The notes under the pieces: model-generated
Told to the model about the DNA's origin: nothing
The model's database searches: none
Seen by the model: the letters and a program-made list of their open reading frames with translations, nothing else
Origin: Novipirellula artificiosorum
GTDB taxonomy: Bacteria > Planctomycetota > Planctomycetia > Pirellulales > Pirellulaceae
DNA: 64,000 nucleotides
Assembly: GCF_007860135.1 (NCBI RefSeq)
Contig: NZ_SJPV01000009.1
Location: forward strand, 186,001 to 250,000
Reading direction: 5' to 3'
Part shown: in pieces, positions 39,802 to 50,600 of the stretch
Position numbering within the stretch: the first letter of the stretch is position 1
How the letters are laid out: each line of letters begins with the position of its first letter
Position numbers and translations under genes: made by a program

Positions 39802-42800
39802 CTACAAAGTCGCATCCGGTAGGCCATCGCCGTCAGAATCGTCTTCAAGGTCCAGTGCGAGTGGATCCCAGGTGAAATCCGTCAGTGCCAAATCGACAAC
39901 TTCGGCATAGGTACCGCTGCTGACATTTTTCCTCCAGCTGGTGACAAAAACACCATTGGAATCCGTTGTGCCTGAGTAGGTTCGACCGTCAAACTGAACC
40001 GTAATCGCAACGCCTGATGCGACTGCATCCGCCGAACTCCCTTGTCCATCGGAGTTCGAATCACTACGTATCTCGAATACGGCTCTGTGATACCTACCAC
40101 TCCTGTAAGACTCGAAGCGTATATCGTAGACATACAGCGCGGTCACGTTGGAAGGCTGTTCAACGGTGACGACAACGGAATCGCTCGAGGTCGCGCCGCC
40201 GTTGTCTGTCACCGTCAGCGTCAAGACGTGGGAACCGACGTTGAGCACGGGAGAGATACTGCTTGAAGTGCCCAGGACCGTGCTGCCTTCGCTCCATTCA
40301 TAACTCGCGATCGTTCCGTCCGTGTCGCTGCCTGCTCCGGTCAGCGTTACCATTTCGCTGCCATTGTCGTCCGCGTCAGACACTGTGATATTCGACCCAG
40401 CATTCGCGGACGGACCTTGATTCGGATTCACGGTTACCACGACAGTGTCGCTACTGGAAGCACCCTCGTTATCGATGGCAGTGAAGGTGAGTGTATGCAC
40501 GCCGACAGTCAGCGAAGTTGTGAGCGTGGTTGCATTGCCCAGTACCGTGGATCCCTCGGTCCATTGAACGGAAGCGACCGAGCCGTCGCTGTCAGAAGCC
40601 GTACCGACTAGCGTTACCAACTCAACTCCGGATGCATCGCCGTCACTCAATGTTTGATTGGCACCGGCATCAACCACTGGCAGCATATTAGGTACTTCAT
40701 CATCAACGATCGTTCCGACTGCGGAAGCATCCGCGATGGTTGCTCCGACCGCATTGCTCAGGCTGACAATGAACGTCTCATCGCTTTCCAGTTCCGAGTC
40801 ATCAATTACCGAAACGGCGACTGTACCTGTTGTCATGCCGGGATCGAATACGACGGTGCCTGAAGCGGAGGTGTAGTCGTCGCCCTCGGTGGCTGTGCCG
40901 TCAGTAGTACTAAATTGAACTACGATAGACTCCGGACTTGGCGATGAAAGTCTGACGACAAAAGCAGCTTTTGCTACTCCAACAGCTTGACCGTATCGCA
41001 GTACTTGGTTGGTAGTAACACTGCTAACCAGTAGATCTCCGTTAGCGTCGATCAGCAATGAGTTTGGATTTCTTAGACCACCAACACTAGCCGCAACTAT
41101 TTCGCCCACGAATTCGCCAGATGTTTGAGCAAAGGCCAAGACTGAATTGGTTCGATTGCTTGCAACTAGAAGTAGCCCGTCGCGAAACAAAAGACCCGTT
41201 GGTCCATCCAGCCCGGCCGACCCCGGACTGACAAAAGTATCAATGAAATTTCCGCTAGTGTCGTAACGCAAAACGGAATTACTAGCGACATTAGGACTCG
41301 ATACGTAGAAATTGCCGTCGGGACCGAATACCATGCGAGTCGGATTGTTCAGTCCACCGTCTCCGCTTGAAATAAACTCGTTAAGAAACGCACCCGTGGT
41401 GGCATCGTAACGAAGAATCGCGTCATCGTCGCCCCCGCTGGCTACATACAGATCACTGTTCGATCCGAACAGCAAACCACGAGGTTTCTCGAGTCCACCC
41501 GAGCCGGATGTAATGAACTCGCTCAAGAACGCGCCGGTCGCTCCATCGTAACGCAGGACCGAATTTGTTAGGTCACTAGAGACAAACAAATGACCATCAT
41601 GGAAAGTCAGATCTCTGGGGTAGTCGAGCCCGCCTGAACCAGCAGCTACGAATTCGTCTATGAACGTTCCTGTCGTGCCGTCGTAGCGTAGCACACTGTC
41701 GGTGTCAGAACTCGACACATATAGATTCCCGTCGGGGCCGAAAGCCATTCCGCGCGGAGACCACAGACCGCCTTGGTTGACATCTACAAATGCGTCAAAA
41801 ACTGGGTGCGTCGATTCTCCCTCTTGCACAGAAACGTCGTCGATCGATAGCTTAGGCGTCAAGCTACCTTTGTTTGTGGTGAAGTTTGCGAGAACTTCGG
41901 TGCTCGTTAACGCAACATCATGAATTTTCAGTTCGTCGATTACACCATGGAATGGGAAATTGTGAGGTGAGGTTGAGCCTCCGCCGTGATTCCCGATTCC
42001 CAGACCAGGGTTTTGCGATGGGTCGAGGTTTCGGAATGGCCTTACGTCGGTTTGCCCTTTCGACATGAGCACGCCGTTGAGGTACAGACTCATCTCCCCT
42101 GTCGCATCATCGAGCGTACCGGCGAGATAAACAAATTCGCCGAGCGGCATATCCGTTTTCAGACCCGCTCCCGCGTTTTCGTCGCTAATTCCAAAGCGTA
42201 TCGTTCCATCGGAATTAACGTACAACTGGTATGGATCGACACCGCCGCGATCATCACCGCGAAACAGGATCATGCCATGTTGTGATGGTAACGAATCAGC
42301 GCGCACCCACGCTTCAATGGTAAGTGATCGTGTCAGTTTAAGGCTCGATGAGTCCTCAAGCAGTATGCCATCATCGACTCCATCAAACAGAAACCCTTGA
42401 CCAACTTGGCCTGCGGCATAACTAGTCCCGTTGACCGTCAGGCCATTGTTTCTACCTTCCGCGTCCAAAGCGGTGTTCTCCGCCGTCCAGTGACTGATCA
42501 GTCCAACGGGTTCCGTGTTCGCAAGCGTGCCTTCGACTTGGACGTTGTCGATATACCAGTAGTCGCCGCTGCCGCTCATGCCGGCATCGAAGCGAATGTG
42601 TAGCGTGTTACCTACGTCTGGAACTGCCAAGTCGTAGTCGTGGTATTGGCCGTCGTCGTCACCATCAAAGAAAGACTGAATCGTCGTCCAGTTCGTGCCA
42701 TCGCCGCTGACCATGACATCCGCTCGGTCCGAACCTTCGAACGAAATCAGCTTGGTGGAAAACTGGAGTCGGACATCAGACAAGTCTGTCACATCGACTG

Positions 42801-43080
42801 TTCGCTGCAGATCGCCCGAACTACGCCGTAGCCGAGCATGGTAACTGCCGCTGGCGGGTGAGGTGTCGCTGCGAATCGTCGCATCGCCGCTCGAATCCCA
42901 ACTGCCGACCGCCCATTGCTCGCTGCCCCCCGAAAAATTGGCTGTCTCAAATCCATCGGCGGCTACCACGGCCAGCAGCCTTCGCGCCTCCAATGTCTCC
43001 ACGCGCAGACCACGACGCGCCTTGGATCGAAGCTGCTGACGTCGGCGGTCTTTTTTCAAGTTTCGCAGTGGGTTACGCAT
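39802..43080 (-). CDS. secreted LamG/NHL-repeat/Calx-beta/PKD surface protein
   Basis: A 1092-residue protein. The basic N-terminus leads to VETLEARRLLAVVAADGFE, the planctomycete export signature. In order: a jelly-roll-like domain (about 40-185), a LamG/concanavalin-like domain (HWTAENTALDAEGRNNG, about 195-400), six NHL-like propeller repeats (GPDGNLYVSSSDTDSVLRYD and variants, about 430-700), a Calx-beta domain (FSTTDGTATEGDDY and onward, about 715-800), two PKD-like domains (VDAGANQTLSDGD, ANAGSNITVSDAD; about 805-985) and an Asp-rich C-terminus. It is likely an adhesin or cell-surface protein. It lies between an ECF sigma factor and a kinase on the same strand, so it may be a target of that signalling pair. 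Confidence 0.88.
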   Translation of the reverse strand: MRNPLRNLKKDRRRQQLRSKARRGLRVETLEARRLLAVVAADGFETANFSGGSEQWAVGSWDSSGDATIRSDTSPASGSYHARLRRSSGDLQRTVDVTDLSDVRLQFSTKLISFEGSDRADVMVSGDGTNWTTIQSFFDGDDDGQYHDYDLAVPDVGNTLHIRFDAGMSGSGDYWYIDNVQVEGTLANTEPVGLISHWTAENTALDAEGRNNGLTVNGTSYAAGQVGQGFLFDGVDDGILLEDSSSLKLTRSLTIEAWVRADSLPSQHGMILFRGDDRGGVDPYQLYVNSDGTIRFGISDENAGAGLKTDMPLGEFVYLAGTLDDATGEMSLYLNGVLMSKGQTDVRPFRNLDPSQNPGLGIGNHGGGSTSPHNFPFHGVIDELKIHDVALTSTEVLANFTTNKGSLTPKLSIDDVSVQEGESTHPVFDAFVDVNQGGLWSPRGMAFGPDGNLYVSSSDTDSVLRYDGTTGTFIDEFVAAGSGGLDYPRDLTFHDGHLFVSSDLTNSVLRYDGATGAFLSEFITSGSGGLEKPRGLLFGSNSDLYVASGGDDDAILRYDATTGAFLNEFISSGDGGLNNPTRMVFGPDGNFYVSSPNVASNSVLRYDTSGNFIDTFVSPGSAGLDGPTGLLFRDGLLLVASNRTNSVLAFAQTSGEFVGEIVAASVGGLRNPNSLLIDANGDLLVSSVTTNQVLRYGQAVGVAKAAFVVRLSSPSPESIVVQFSTTDGTATEGDDYTSASGTVVFDPGMTTGTVAVSVIDDSELESDETFIVSLSNAVGATIADASAVGTIVDDEVPNMLPVVDAGANQTLSDGDASGVELVTLVGTASDSDGSVASVQWTEGSTVLGNATTLTTSLTVGVHTLTFTAIDNEGASSSDTVVVTVNPNQGPSANAGSNITVSDADDNGSEMVTLTGAGSDTDGTIASYEWSEGSTVLGTSSSISPVLNVGSHVLTLTVTDNGGATSSDSVVVTVEQPSNVTALYVYDIRFESYRSGRYHRAVFEIRSDSNSDGQGSSADAVASGVAITVQFDGRTYSGTTDSNGVFVTSWRKNVSSGTYAEVVDLALTDFTWDPLALDLEDDSDGDGLPDATL

Positions 43081-43371
43081 GGGTTTGATTCCTGTTTTCC
43101 GGGGGGCCTCTTGAGGGTTAAAAAATGGTCCTCACATAACAATGCGAAATCGAGCCATAATTTTTCCCAAGAGCTCGCCAGCGGGGGGCAAGCCAGTCAC
43201 GACAGACGCAGTGTCTGGCGGCGTTTCCGTCGAGCAATGGCGTCTCGTTGAGGCGTTCTGTGTTTCGGAATACCCGCAAAACCGCGTTGAATCGTTCTGT
43301 TTTGCAGAAGATTCACAACGCGACGAAAAGCCGCGAGATCGATGGCAGCGGGTCTAGATAAAGTTGACCAT

Positions 43372-43938
43372 TTAAGCGCCGGTTTGTTTCAACCACACGG
43401 CGAACCAAGCTTCGGCAAACTCCCAGGTTTCATACGCTTTGCGTTTGCTTATCCCCAAGGCTTCGCCCGCGGCGGTGATGGATAGACCCGCGAAAAAACG
43501 CAGTTTCACAAGCTCGGCCGCCTCAGGTTCCTCCGCCTGCAGCCTTTCGATCCCCGCGTTCAAATCCAACAGCAGATCAGGCTGAGCGTTTAAGGTCTGC
43601 TCCAAATTGTGGTCAAACTCGACGCGCCGCAGATCCCCGCCGTTGCGTAAAGCCCCCCGTCTTTGAGCCGATTCGATCAAGATTCGACGCATCGCCTCAG
43701 CAGCGGCAGAGAAAAAGTGACCGCGAGAATCCCACTTCTGAAGGCGCTTTTGATCAACCAACCGCACATAGGCTTCATGCACCAGCGCCGTCGACTGCAA
43801 CGTATGATCCGCCCGTTCGTGGGCCATCCGCGCCGCAGCCAATCTGCGTAGCTCCTCATAGACCAGCGGTAACAGGTTCTCGGCTGCCGAGGGATCGCCA
43901 GATTCGATTTTTAAGAGAATTTGGGTCACGTCGGACAT
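43372..43938 (-). CDS. ECF-type sigma factor (TIGR02999-like)
   Basis: A 188-residue sigma factor. Region 2 contains LVHEAYVRLVDQ and GHFFSAAAEAMRRILIE; region 4 contains AAELVKLRFFAGLSITAAGEALGISKRKAYETW, ending as a helix-turn-helix. This matches the ECF-like group common in planctomycetes beside Ser/Thr kinase genes. The ATG at 43938 begins MSDVTQILLKIESGD, typical for the group; the extra 13 codons upstream do not fit. No anti-sigma gene follows; the kinases downstream are the likely regulators. Confidence 0.92.
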   Translation of the reverse strand: MSDVTQILLKIESGDPSAAENLLPLVYEELRRLAAARMAHERADHTLQSTALVHEAYVRLVDQKRLQKWDSRGHFFSAAAEAMRRILIESAQRRGALRNGGDLRRVEFDHNLEQTLNAQPDLLLDLNAGIERLQAEEPEAAELVKLRFFAGLSITAAGEALGISKRKAYETWEFAEAWFAVWLKQTGA

Positions 43939-44327
43939 AGAGAATTGTCTTCCGAAAAGGAAAAGGACACGAATCAACGGATTGTAGCATCCCTCTGACG
44001 CGATTTTCCATCTTGGCGGAACCCAATCGCCGCATGATTTTTCGACTGTGTACTTCGCCGCGGCGGTCGTCTCAGCGTCTTTTCCATCGAAGGGCCTTCA
44101 TCGGCACGCGAACTGCAGGCATTTGGACATCTCCGCAGCTGCATATCAGTGCTCATTCGCGTCTGTTCTTGACCTAAGCCAAAAAATCAGCCTGCAAATC
44201 TGCTCGGGGCACTTTGGAAGTGTCGTCATTCTGACTGCGCGGAACGGTCGGTTCTCAGCCCGAACGCGACTGCCGTTGGTGACACAGGTCGAACCGTCCT
44301 GAGTCATTCACGACCAAGTTGCCAGCC

Positions 44328-44354
44328 TGCTTCGGTCACTTCGACCGAACGCAG
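44328..44354. repeat. imperfect TTCGGTC/GACCGAA palindrome
   Basis: TTCGGTC (44331-44337) and GACCGAA (44343-44349) flank a 5-base spacer, with CTGC and CGCAG extending the arms. It is a relative of the perfect palindrome at 30853-30878. Confidence 0.65.
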
Positions 44355-44459
44355 TTCGCGAGTTCTCAAAATGAACGAGGTTGGACCACGTTCTATCTCG
44401 AAGCAAATCCGCTCGGCTGCTTCGGTCTCAACACCTCTGGCAGTTGCGCCGCTTCGCTG

Positions 44460-44545
44460 CAGTTTCCTCTCAATCTAGTCCGAGATTCTGAGAAGAGTGC
44501 GCTGAAGCGATTTCGCCAACTCCACGAAGCCGATGCAACCGACAG
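44460..44545 (+). repeat. dispersed repeat copy B
   Basis: Partner of 30895-30982, in the same orientation. It ends in CCGATGCAACCGACAGC, related to the GATGCAACCGACGCGAG motif that the IS4 element interrupts at 52.38 kb. Confidence 0.7.
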
Positions 44546-44782
44546 CACGAACATTGACTGAGACCGAGTGAGTTTATGGCCGACTCCAACCCCTTGGAAA
44601 CAAAAGAAACGGATGTTGCCGCGGACATAGCCAGAATGGAACTGAAGGCCATTCCGAGCGAGTTCACTGAATCACTCGCGATAAGGGTTCCACCAGCGTG
44701 AATTTGTGAACGCATTGACGATCAGGGCGAGGATCCCCGAAAAGAGGGCTGCGGGGAATTGGAAGACGATAATCATGGCGGC

Positions 44783-45145
44783 CTATACATCTCGTATGCT
44801 GAATTGCCAACAGGTCGTGATCACCAGTGCAATCAATGACAAGAACAGCAGGGCTTTGGCGGACCAGTTCGTGACAAGAAAACTAAACGCGCCGATGATC
44901 AAGTAGGGAAAGACTGTCAAGCCGACGAAAAGCAGAGCAGCGGGTGGGAAAGCAGGGACTCTCCTTACCATCCAGACCGCAATCGCAATTGCGATCACCA
45001 CGGATAGTATACCGATCCAGGCCCCGCTGTCGGCCCACTTGCGTGGGGTGTGGCGCATGTTGGGGCGTGCATTATCCTTCTCGGCCTGCGGTGTTTCGTA
45101 AGGATTGGTATTCACGACTACCAGCTTCGCAGCCGCTGCGAACAT
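44783..45145 (-). CDS. small membrane protein
   Basis: A protein of up to 120 residues with three hydrophobic segments (WIGILSVVIAIAIAVWMV, AALLFVGLTVFPYLIIGAF, ALLFLSLIALVITTCW). The N-terminal NTNPYETPQAEKD is a motif I associate with small planctomycete membrane proteins that start 'MNPY..PQ', so a GTG at 45115 is an alternative start. Function unknown; no operon partner. Confidence 0.6.
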   Translation of the reverse strand: MFAAAAKLVVVNTNPYETPQAEKDNARPNMRHTPRKWADSGAWIGILSVVIAIAIAVWMVRRVPAFPPAALLFVGLTVFPYLIIGAFSFLVTNWSAKALLFLSLIALVITTCWQFSIRDV

Positions 45146-45498
45146 TGTCCACTCGCTGAAGGTTCCTCGGAGGCTGGCTTCCTGTGAGGCCTAACGTTGC
45201 TCACGCTACGGGTCGCTGCATGTTGCTCTCAAGATAGTCCAGGTCTCGCAGCAAACTGGATCAAAACTCTCGGTTGAAGACGCGCAGAGCGATGCAACCG
45301 CCGAGGCTTGCGAAGAAGAAGGGACAACGGCGATCATGGCTGGCTCGATGTCCTTGCGATTACATCGTCAACCCGCTGTGCGGTTCGCATCAACGGTACG
45401 AGCGCAAACGTCGATCAGCGCGGCAAAGCGAACCACGTCATCTGGGTCTTCTGTCTTCGCTGAATGCCGTTGCTCGTCAACTGGTGCTGCCGCTGCAT
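45146..45498. other. gene-free stretch
   Basis: I see no gene. GCGATGCAACCGCCGAGG at about 45287 is a fragment of the dispersed repeat motif. Confidence 0.35.
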
Positions 45499-45726
45499 TT
45501 ACCGCCGCTTCGACGTATTCGGTTCGGAACGGTCGAGCAAGCGGCCTCCAAGCCATCCGCCAATCATTGCGGTTACGCAAGCGCTCAGGAGAAACGGTAT
45601 CACCAACATCATGCTGTCGACTTCGTTCTCGGGCGGAAAGAACGTGTAGGCAACGAGATAGAATCCGATGAATCCAGCGGGAGTTCCCAGCAAACGCCCC
45701 GCAGCAGCCCAAGTGACAATCTTCAT
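45499..45726 (-). CDS. very small two-helix membrane protein
   Basis: A 75-residue protein with two hydrophobic segments (GTPAGFIGFYLVAYTFF and MLVIPFLLSACVTAMIGGWLGG) and a basic C-terminus (LLDRSEPNTSKRR). GGAGAA lies 4 bases upstream of the ATG, which supports it as a real gene. Family unknown. Confidence 0.55.
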   Translation of the reverse strand: MKIVTWAAAGRLLGTPAGFIGFYLVAYTFFPPENEVDSMMLVIPFLLSACVTAMIGGWLGGRLLDRSEPNTSKRR

Positions 45727-46545
45727 CGCGTTCTCCAGGACTGTCGGAGGCTGAGTGCTTTGGTCACTGTGATTGCGTCAATTCAGAGACTTGACCAACT
45801 TGGGAAAGCGTCGATATGTCTGGTTCAAGAGTGTTGTCCCAATTCTAACTTGATACTCATAGGTAACGCAAGCATTCCGCGATCGAGAGCCCGCGAGCAT
45901 GATCCGACATCGCTGGACACTATCTGTGCGATCTCAGCGCGAATTCGAAAAGTACCGAGCTCGGCCCAATTCGAAATGCATTTTTGATTATGCGAAATAG
46001 TAGTCGCCCGGCAATTCAATTCTTCGCAAAGCCCTGGTACGATCCACGATAGCGAGCGTTTGGCGGCAGCGGTTGGTTCGTCGCCAATGCAAGCGGCCGA
46101 GTCATTACCTATCTGAGCGGTTCCAAAGGGGTGTGCACGCCGTCCAGCGAATTCTTAACCCCGTTCCCGCCCGACTTAAAGTTCGGCCACCGCCGTGACA
46201 CGCACAAGTAAACGCTTCACTCCTGTGTGGACAGCTTCGGCCTTGTTCAAGCCTCGTTAGTACAATTCGAATTTACGGCGTGGTGTGCTTCGTTAAGGCA
46301 GGCGTCACGAATGCCTATTGTTTGCAGACACAGGTAGATCGTCGCTGCCAGTTTTGCATGCCGTATCTGATGTTTCGTCGTGCGATGTCCAGTGCTCGCT
46401 CTGACGAAGAAAACCAGTCCGCCGGTCACAAGTCGCCGCATCGTGTCTCTCCCGCCAAAGTCACCGATTCGGGACGGCCAATTATCCATCCATGAAACGA
46501 CGCAAAGCGTGACTCACAATCACGACTGATTCGCCATCGCGAGTA
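45727..46545. other. gene-poor stretch
   Basis: No gene that I can defend. A frame of 80 codons on the minus strand (46247-46489) contains MRRLVTGGLVFFVRAS, which could be a small membrane protein or a relic, but there is no ribosome binding site or family match. Confidence 0.35.
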
Positions 46546-46923
46546 TCAAGGCATATCCAAAACCCAGTATGGGAGTCCGATTAAGAACCAGCAGATAGCT
46601 GCGGTCGCAGCGTAGACAGCCGCGAGCGATGCAGCGATCCAAAACGAAGTTATTGATGCGTGCCAACGGTTGACGACCGTCGCGACGATCCAGATCGCTG
46701 TTAAGGTCAGAGCATGAGCGCCAAAGGCGAAATAGTAGATTATGTATGGATGGCCTTCTACGAAACCATAGAGGGACATCGAAAAGGCAAACACAAACGA
46801 GACGATTGGCGGGATAACAAAGAGTCCGAATCGAATCGATAGCAAGAATTGTGCAGCTGATTCTGTGTCGGGCGTCGGCGCATTTGAGCTGGAAGTTGTC
46901 TCATCAGGTCCATTGTCGGTCAT
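46546..46923 (-). CDS. small three- to four-helix membrane protein
   Basis: A 125-residue protein. The polar N-terminus is rich in Ser/Thr/Pro (about 1-24), then hydrophobic segments FGLFVIPPIVSFVFAFSM, HALTLTAIWIVATVV and SFWIAASLAAVYAATAAICWFL follow. The ATG at 46923 is preferred to the GTG one codon upstream. I do not recognise a named family. It lies near two other small membrane protein genes on the same strand. Confidence 0.6.
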   Translation of the reverse strand: MTDNGPDETTSSSNAPTPDTESAAQFLLSIRFGLFVIPPIVSFVFAFSMSLYGFVEGHPYIIYYFAFGAHALTLTAIWIVATVVNRWHASITSFWIAASLAAVYAATAAICWFLIGLPYWVLDMP

Positions 46924-47005
46924 CACTGCATCTTAATCAATGCAAAGACGCGCGTCGTGTCCGCCGCTGGCTCCGTCGGCGAACTTACGAACTTAACTAT
47001 CTTGT

Positions 47006-47368
47006 TTAAGACGATGTGTCGTGCCGCTGCGATTGTTCATCGAGTGCTTCGCCGAGACAGAGCCCGAGGAGGCAAAATGGGAGGCCGCCGATTGGCACTC
47101 CTTGCGACAATCCGTTCGAGAATGCAAAGAGTCCTCGCCAATGGTGTTCTCGCCAGCTCAAGGGCGTGATGTAGAAAACGACGTGGTAGCCAAGCAAGGA
47201 GAACGCATCGCCTCCTGACGGGATGCCCACGAAGAGCGCGATTGCAGGGGCCGCATCTCTGGCAGCTCCCTTCAGCCCTATTGTGACGCTGAACAGAGCA
47301 AAAGCTCCGAACCGCCGGGTCAACAAACTCTGTAGCAAACCGCATTCAATCGCCGAGGTGAGGGCCAA
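47006..47368 (-). CDS. possible small membrane protein
   Basis: A 120-residue frame with hydrophobic stretches (AIALFVGIPSGGDAFSLLGYHVVFYI, in shorter runs, and GLPFCLLGLCLGEALDE) and a His/Ser-rich end. The composition is less convincing than the neighbours and the N-terminal third may not be translated. Kept at low confidence. Confidence 0.35.
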   Translation of the reverse strand: MALTSAIECGLLQSLLTRRFGAFALFSVTIGLKGAARDAAPAIALFVGIPSGGDAFSLLGYHVVFYITPLSWREHHWRGLFAFSNGLSQGVPIGGLPFCLLGLCLGEALDEQSQRHDTSS

Positions 47369-47481
47369 GACTAACGGCGTGCGATGTGCCCTAAAGTACT
47401 GACGCGAGCAAACTCACAACTGACAGTCGGTTGGACCATCCTCAGCATTTTAGGCGATCCCCGAACTGCAGGAGGTGCGTG

Positions 47482-47538
47482 ACACCGAAGCGGTTTTCGG
47501 CCTGCTGCTTGCGCCACCCGGTGGCCGACTTCGGATTG
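47482..47538 (+). repeat. dispersed repeat pair, copy 1
   Basis: Aligns with 52210-52265: ACACCGAAGCG, TTTCGGCC, CTGCTT, GCGC, ACC, CGG, GGCCGACTTCGGAT are shared in order. The two copies bracket the BlaR1-like and BlaI genes in the same orientation. Confidence 0.65.
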
Positions 47539-47622
47539 TCAAGTTCGAGCTACCGGTCGATGAAACCGGAGCAGCATCCGGCGTCGGCCACCGAAGCGGA
47601 TTGAAGCAAATTCACCTCGGAT

Positions 47623-50600
47623 TCACCGTAGTGCGTCGTTTATCAGTGATTCGAGGTTCCTGCCGGAGAATTCTTCGAGGGGATGACCGCGCCAGCGAAT
47701 TCGGCCGTCGGGACCGATGAGGATGGCTTCCGGCACGCCGGAGAGCACGAATTCTCGAGCTGCGGTGGCTTCAAAATCCTTCCGCTCATTAGTGCCGGTC
47801 CAGAAGTGATCCAGGCTTGTCCAACCACGTCTTTGAACATGTGAGTGAACTCGATCCCGGTTGCCGTCAATGCTGATGGGTATGATGGCCACTCGGTCCT
47901 TCCAGTGGGTGCTCTGTTCTGCCGCCAGAGCATTCAGTTTGTCCATGGGTCCCTGACAGGGACCACACCAAGTCGCCCAGAACTCAAGGAGAACAACCTT
48001 ACCGCGAAAACGGCTCAGATTAATCTCGTTGCCGGTTGCCAGGTTCGTCAGCTTCACGTCTGGTGCCAGATCTCCGTCAGTAGGAATCAGGAAGAATTCA
48101 AACTCTTCTGTCGTATCCTGATTCCCAAAGCCAAACGATCCCAGCATTTTGCCTTCGCAAGCAACCGAATACGCGCGGTTTGCCGGTGAGAACGAGGGCA
48201 CTTTGTCTGTGATACCGGACAACACGATGTCACCCGAAGCTGGCACCGGGCCTTCGAAGACAACCTGAGAACCATAATGTCCGTCGAAGAAATTGACTTG
48301 TATGTTACGGTCTTTCGCCGGCTTCCTATCAGGTGTTTTGATTCGCAGAACAGCGGTCCGAGAACCACGAAAGGCATTAGGCTGATAGGGCACTGAGCGA
48401 AAATCGATTCGCTCGCTTTGGCCTGCTGAGAGTGCAACCTGCTTGCGGTCGAAGTAAGTCCCGGGATTGATCATGGAATCGGGAAGCGACTTGCGTTCGT
48501 CATTCGGCTGCGTGCGAAGGTCAACGAGATAGTTGCCGGGAGCCAGGTCAGTCACTGCAAGCTTCGGTTCCAATGTGTCAAACGCAGAATTAGCAACAGT
48601 CAAGTAGGAGTCTTCCCGAAGCTGCCGCATCAGGCTGATGGAAGCCGTCTTGAAAGGGGCGTTCGTAATCGCATGTTCGCCAGGCTCGAAAATCACCTCC
48701 ATCGATGCAGGCTTCGGAACTTCGACCTTGATGCGGTCGTTTTTCACATCGGCCAATGTAAACGAGCCTGCCTCAAAGAACTGCAGAAAGCCGGGTGCGT
48801 GGATAGCCGCATGAAACAGCGGCGTTTTCTCGGCGAGGCGGAATTCAAACCTACCGTCGCCGATATCGCGCAGGTTCAGGATGTTGAAGTCCGGGTGAGA
48901 ACCAGAGCGGCGATTGACAGACTGTCGCATGGTCCGCACGCGTTCCTGCATATTGTCAAAGTACGTTTCGGGTAACGTCTCTTTCGGCCATGTCATTCCC
49001 GGGGGCAGTTGGAATTGTAGTTGAACCGGAGTCCCGCGATGGAGCGTGATCGTTGCTTCGTCCCTGCTTAGTTTATTGCGTTGTTCGCCTTCGAATCGCG
49101 TCAAGGCGGACGCAAATCCATCTGCTCGAACCAACACGTCAACAATCTGCGCGCGGTACTGCGAAGGTCCGCCCAAGAATACGATCCCTTCATCGCCGTC
49201 AACCCAGGGGCTGTAGCCTGCCGTCGCCGTATGGATCATTGCCTGAAGTTTCGAAATTGGTTTGCCGTCTTCGTCTTCGGCGCGAATGCGAAGATCGGTC
49301 ACCTTTGAGAGATCGCGCCGAGCACTTTCTTTGGCGACAATTTCGACCTTAGGCATTTCGCTCTGCTCCGGTACGATAAACGACGTGTGCCCGGAAAAGT
49401 CCGCTGACTGAGTCGATAGTTTGGGAGTGGACGCACGAACTGCGAACAGGCTGGCACGGTATTCACCAGGTGGTATAGGATCGGTCGTGAAATGCCCGTC
49501 AGGATCAATTGAAAGGACGTCGAAGGCGACGTATCTTCTGCCGCGGCGACCGCTTTCATCGAGGACTTCTTCAGGCCCTGCATGACGAATTGTCAGCCTC
49601 GCATACTTCAATTCGACGTTTTCCAATCCAAGGATCCGGCCGGAAAGCGGTCGCCCAACGTTCCGATCAAATCGAAGGGCGGACTGTTTCTCTGCTGTGA
49701 CCTCAACCAACTGTCGATCCATATCCGTCAACAATCTTGAATTGCCGGTCTTCGACTCGTTATAGAGCTGGACGGCATAGTGTCCGGGAGGCAAGTGCTC
49801 AAAGACCCTTTCTCCCGGATTGACCAGCGAATAATTCGACGTGTGAAATCTCAACCGGTCACTCATCCAGGTGACGCCGTCAAAAGACGTTGATTCAATC
49901 ATCACAGGTAACTCGGACGGCTTGTTGGGCAGATCGCAATGCACAGCCAGCGTACCTACTGCAGGCAGCTTTAACTCTATTTTGTCCGCTTGCTTCAGGC
50001 CGTTGCGAGGAACCACCCAGAAAATCGGATCTTCGGCAATCACGGCAATGCGATCCGCCTCGCCATGTTCTCTTGCAATCCTGAATTCGCCATTGGAATT
50101 CGTCCGAGTGGATGGGGGTTTTCGGCTGTTGCGTTCGAGGTTAAACCAGGTCTTCCTGTCAGCGTCAACAATAATCCGCTCCTGCCCCAACAACAAAACT
50201 TCGGCGTTCTCAACAGCAATGCCACGATGGTCGACAACGCGACCGGAAACCGTTGTACCTTCGGGCCATCCCAATGTTGTCTGATCTGCGTTTGGGGCGT
50301 CGGCGTTGACGGCCTCTTGGACGGGATTACCAATCGCTGTTTCATCGGCATTCGCAGGATCAACGCTGGTCTCCTCTGGTGCTTGCGCTTGCGTGGGCGA
50401 GTCAGTCGAAGACGCCAAGGCTTCGTATCGCATCAGCGGAACCAGTGATGTACCTCCCAAAACGAACACAAAAGCCGCGAGCAAAGTTCGCGACCTGCGA
50501 TTCATCGTGATTGTTGCTGGTGGTCCAGCCGAGGTCAGTATCGAAACACGATGTTCAAGGCCTTTCTCTTCGAGCAGCGTTGCAACGAGTGGAAGTTGGC

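Larger units (their letters stand above)
43939..44782. other. gene-free stretch with dispersed repeats
   Basis: No supported gene. It carries the palindrome relative at 44328-44354 and repeat copy B at 44460-44545. Other open frames are short and featureless. Confidence 0.4.
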
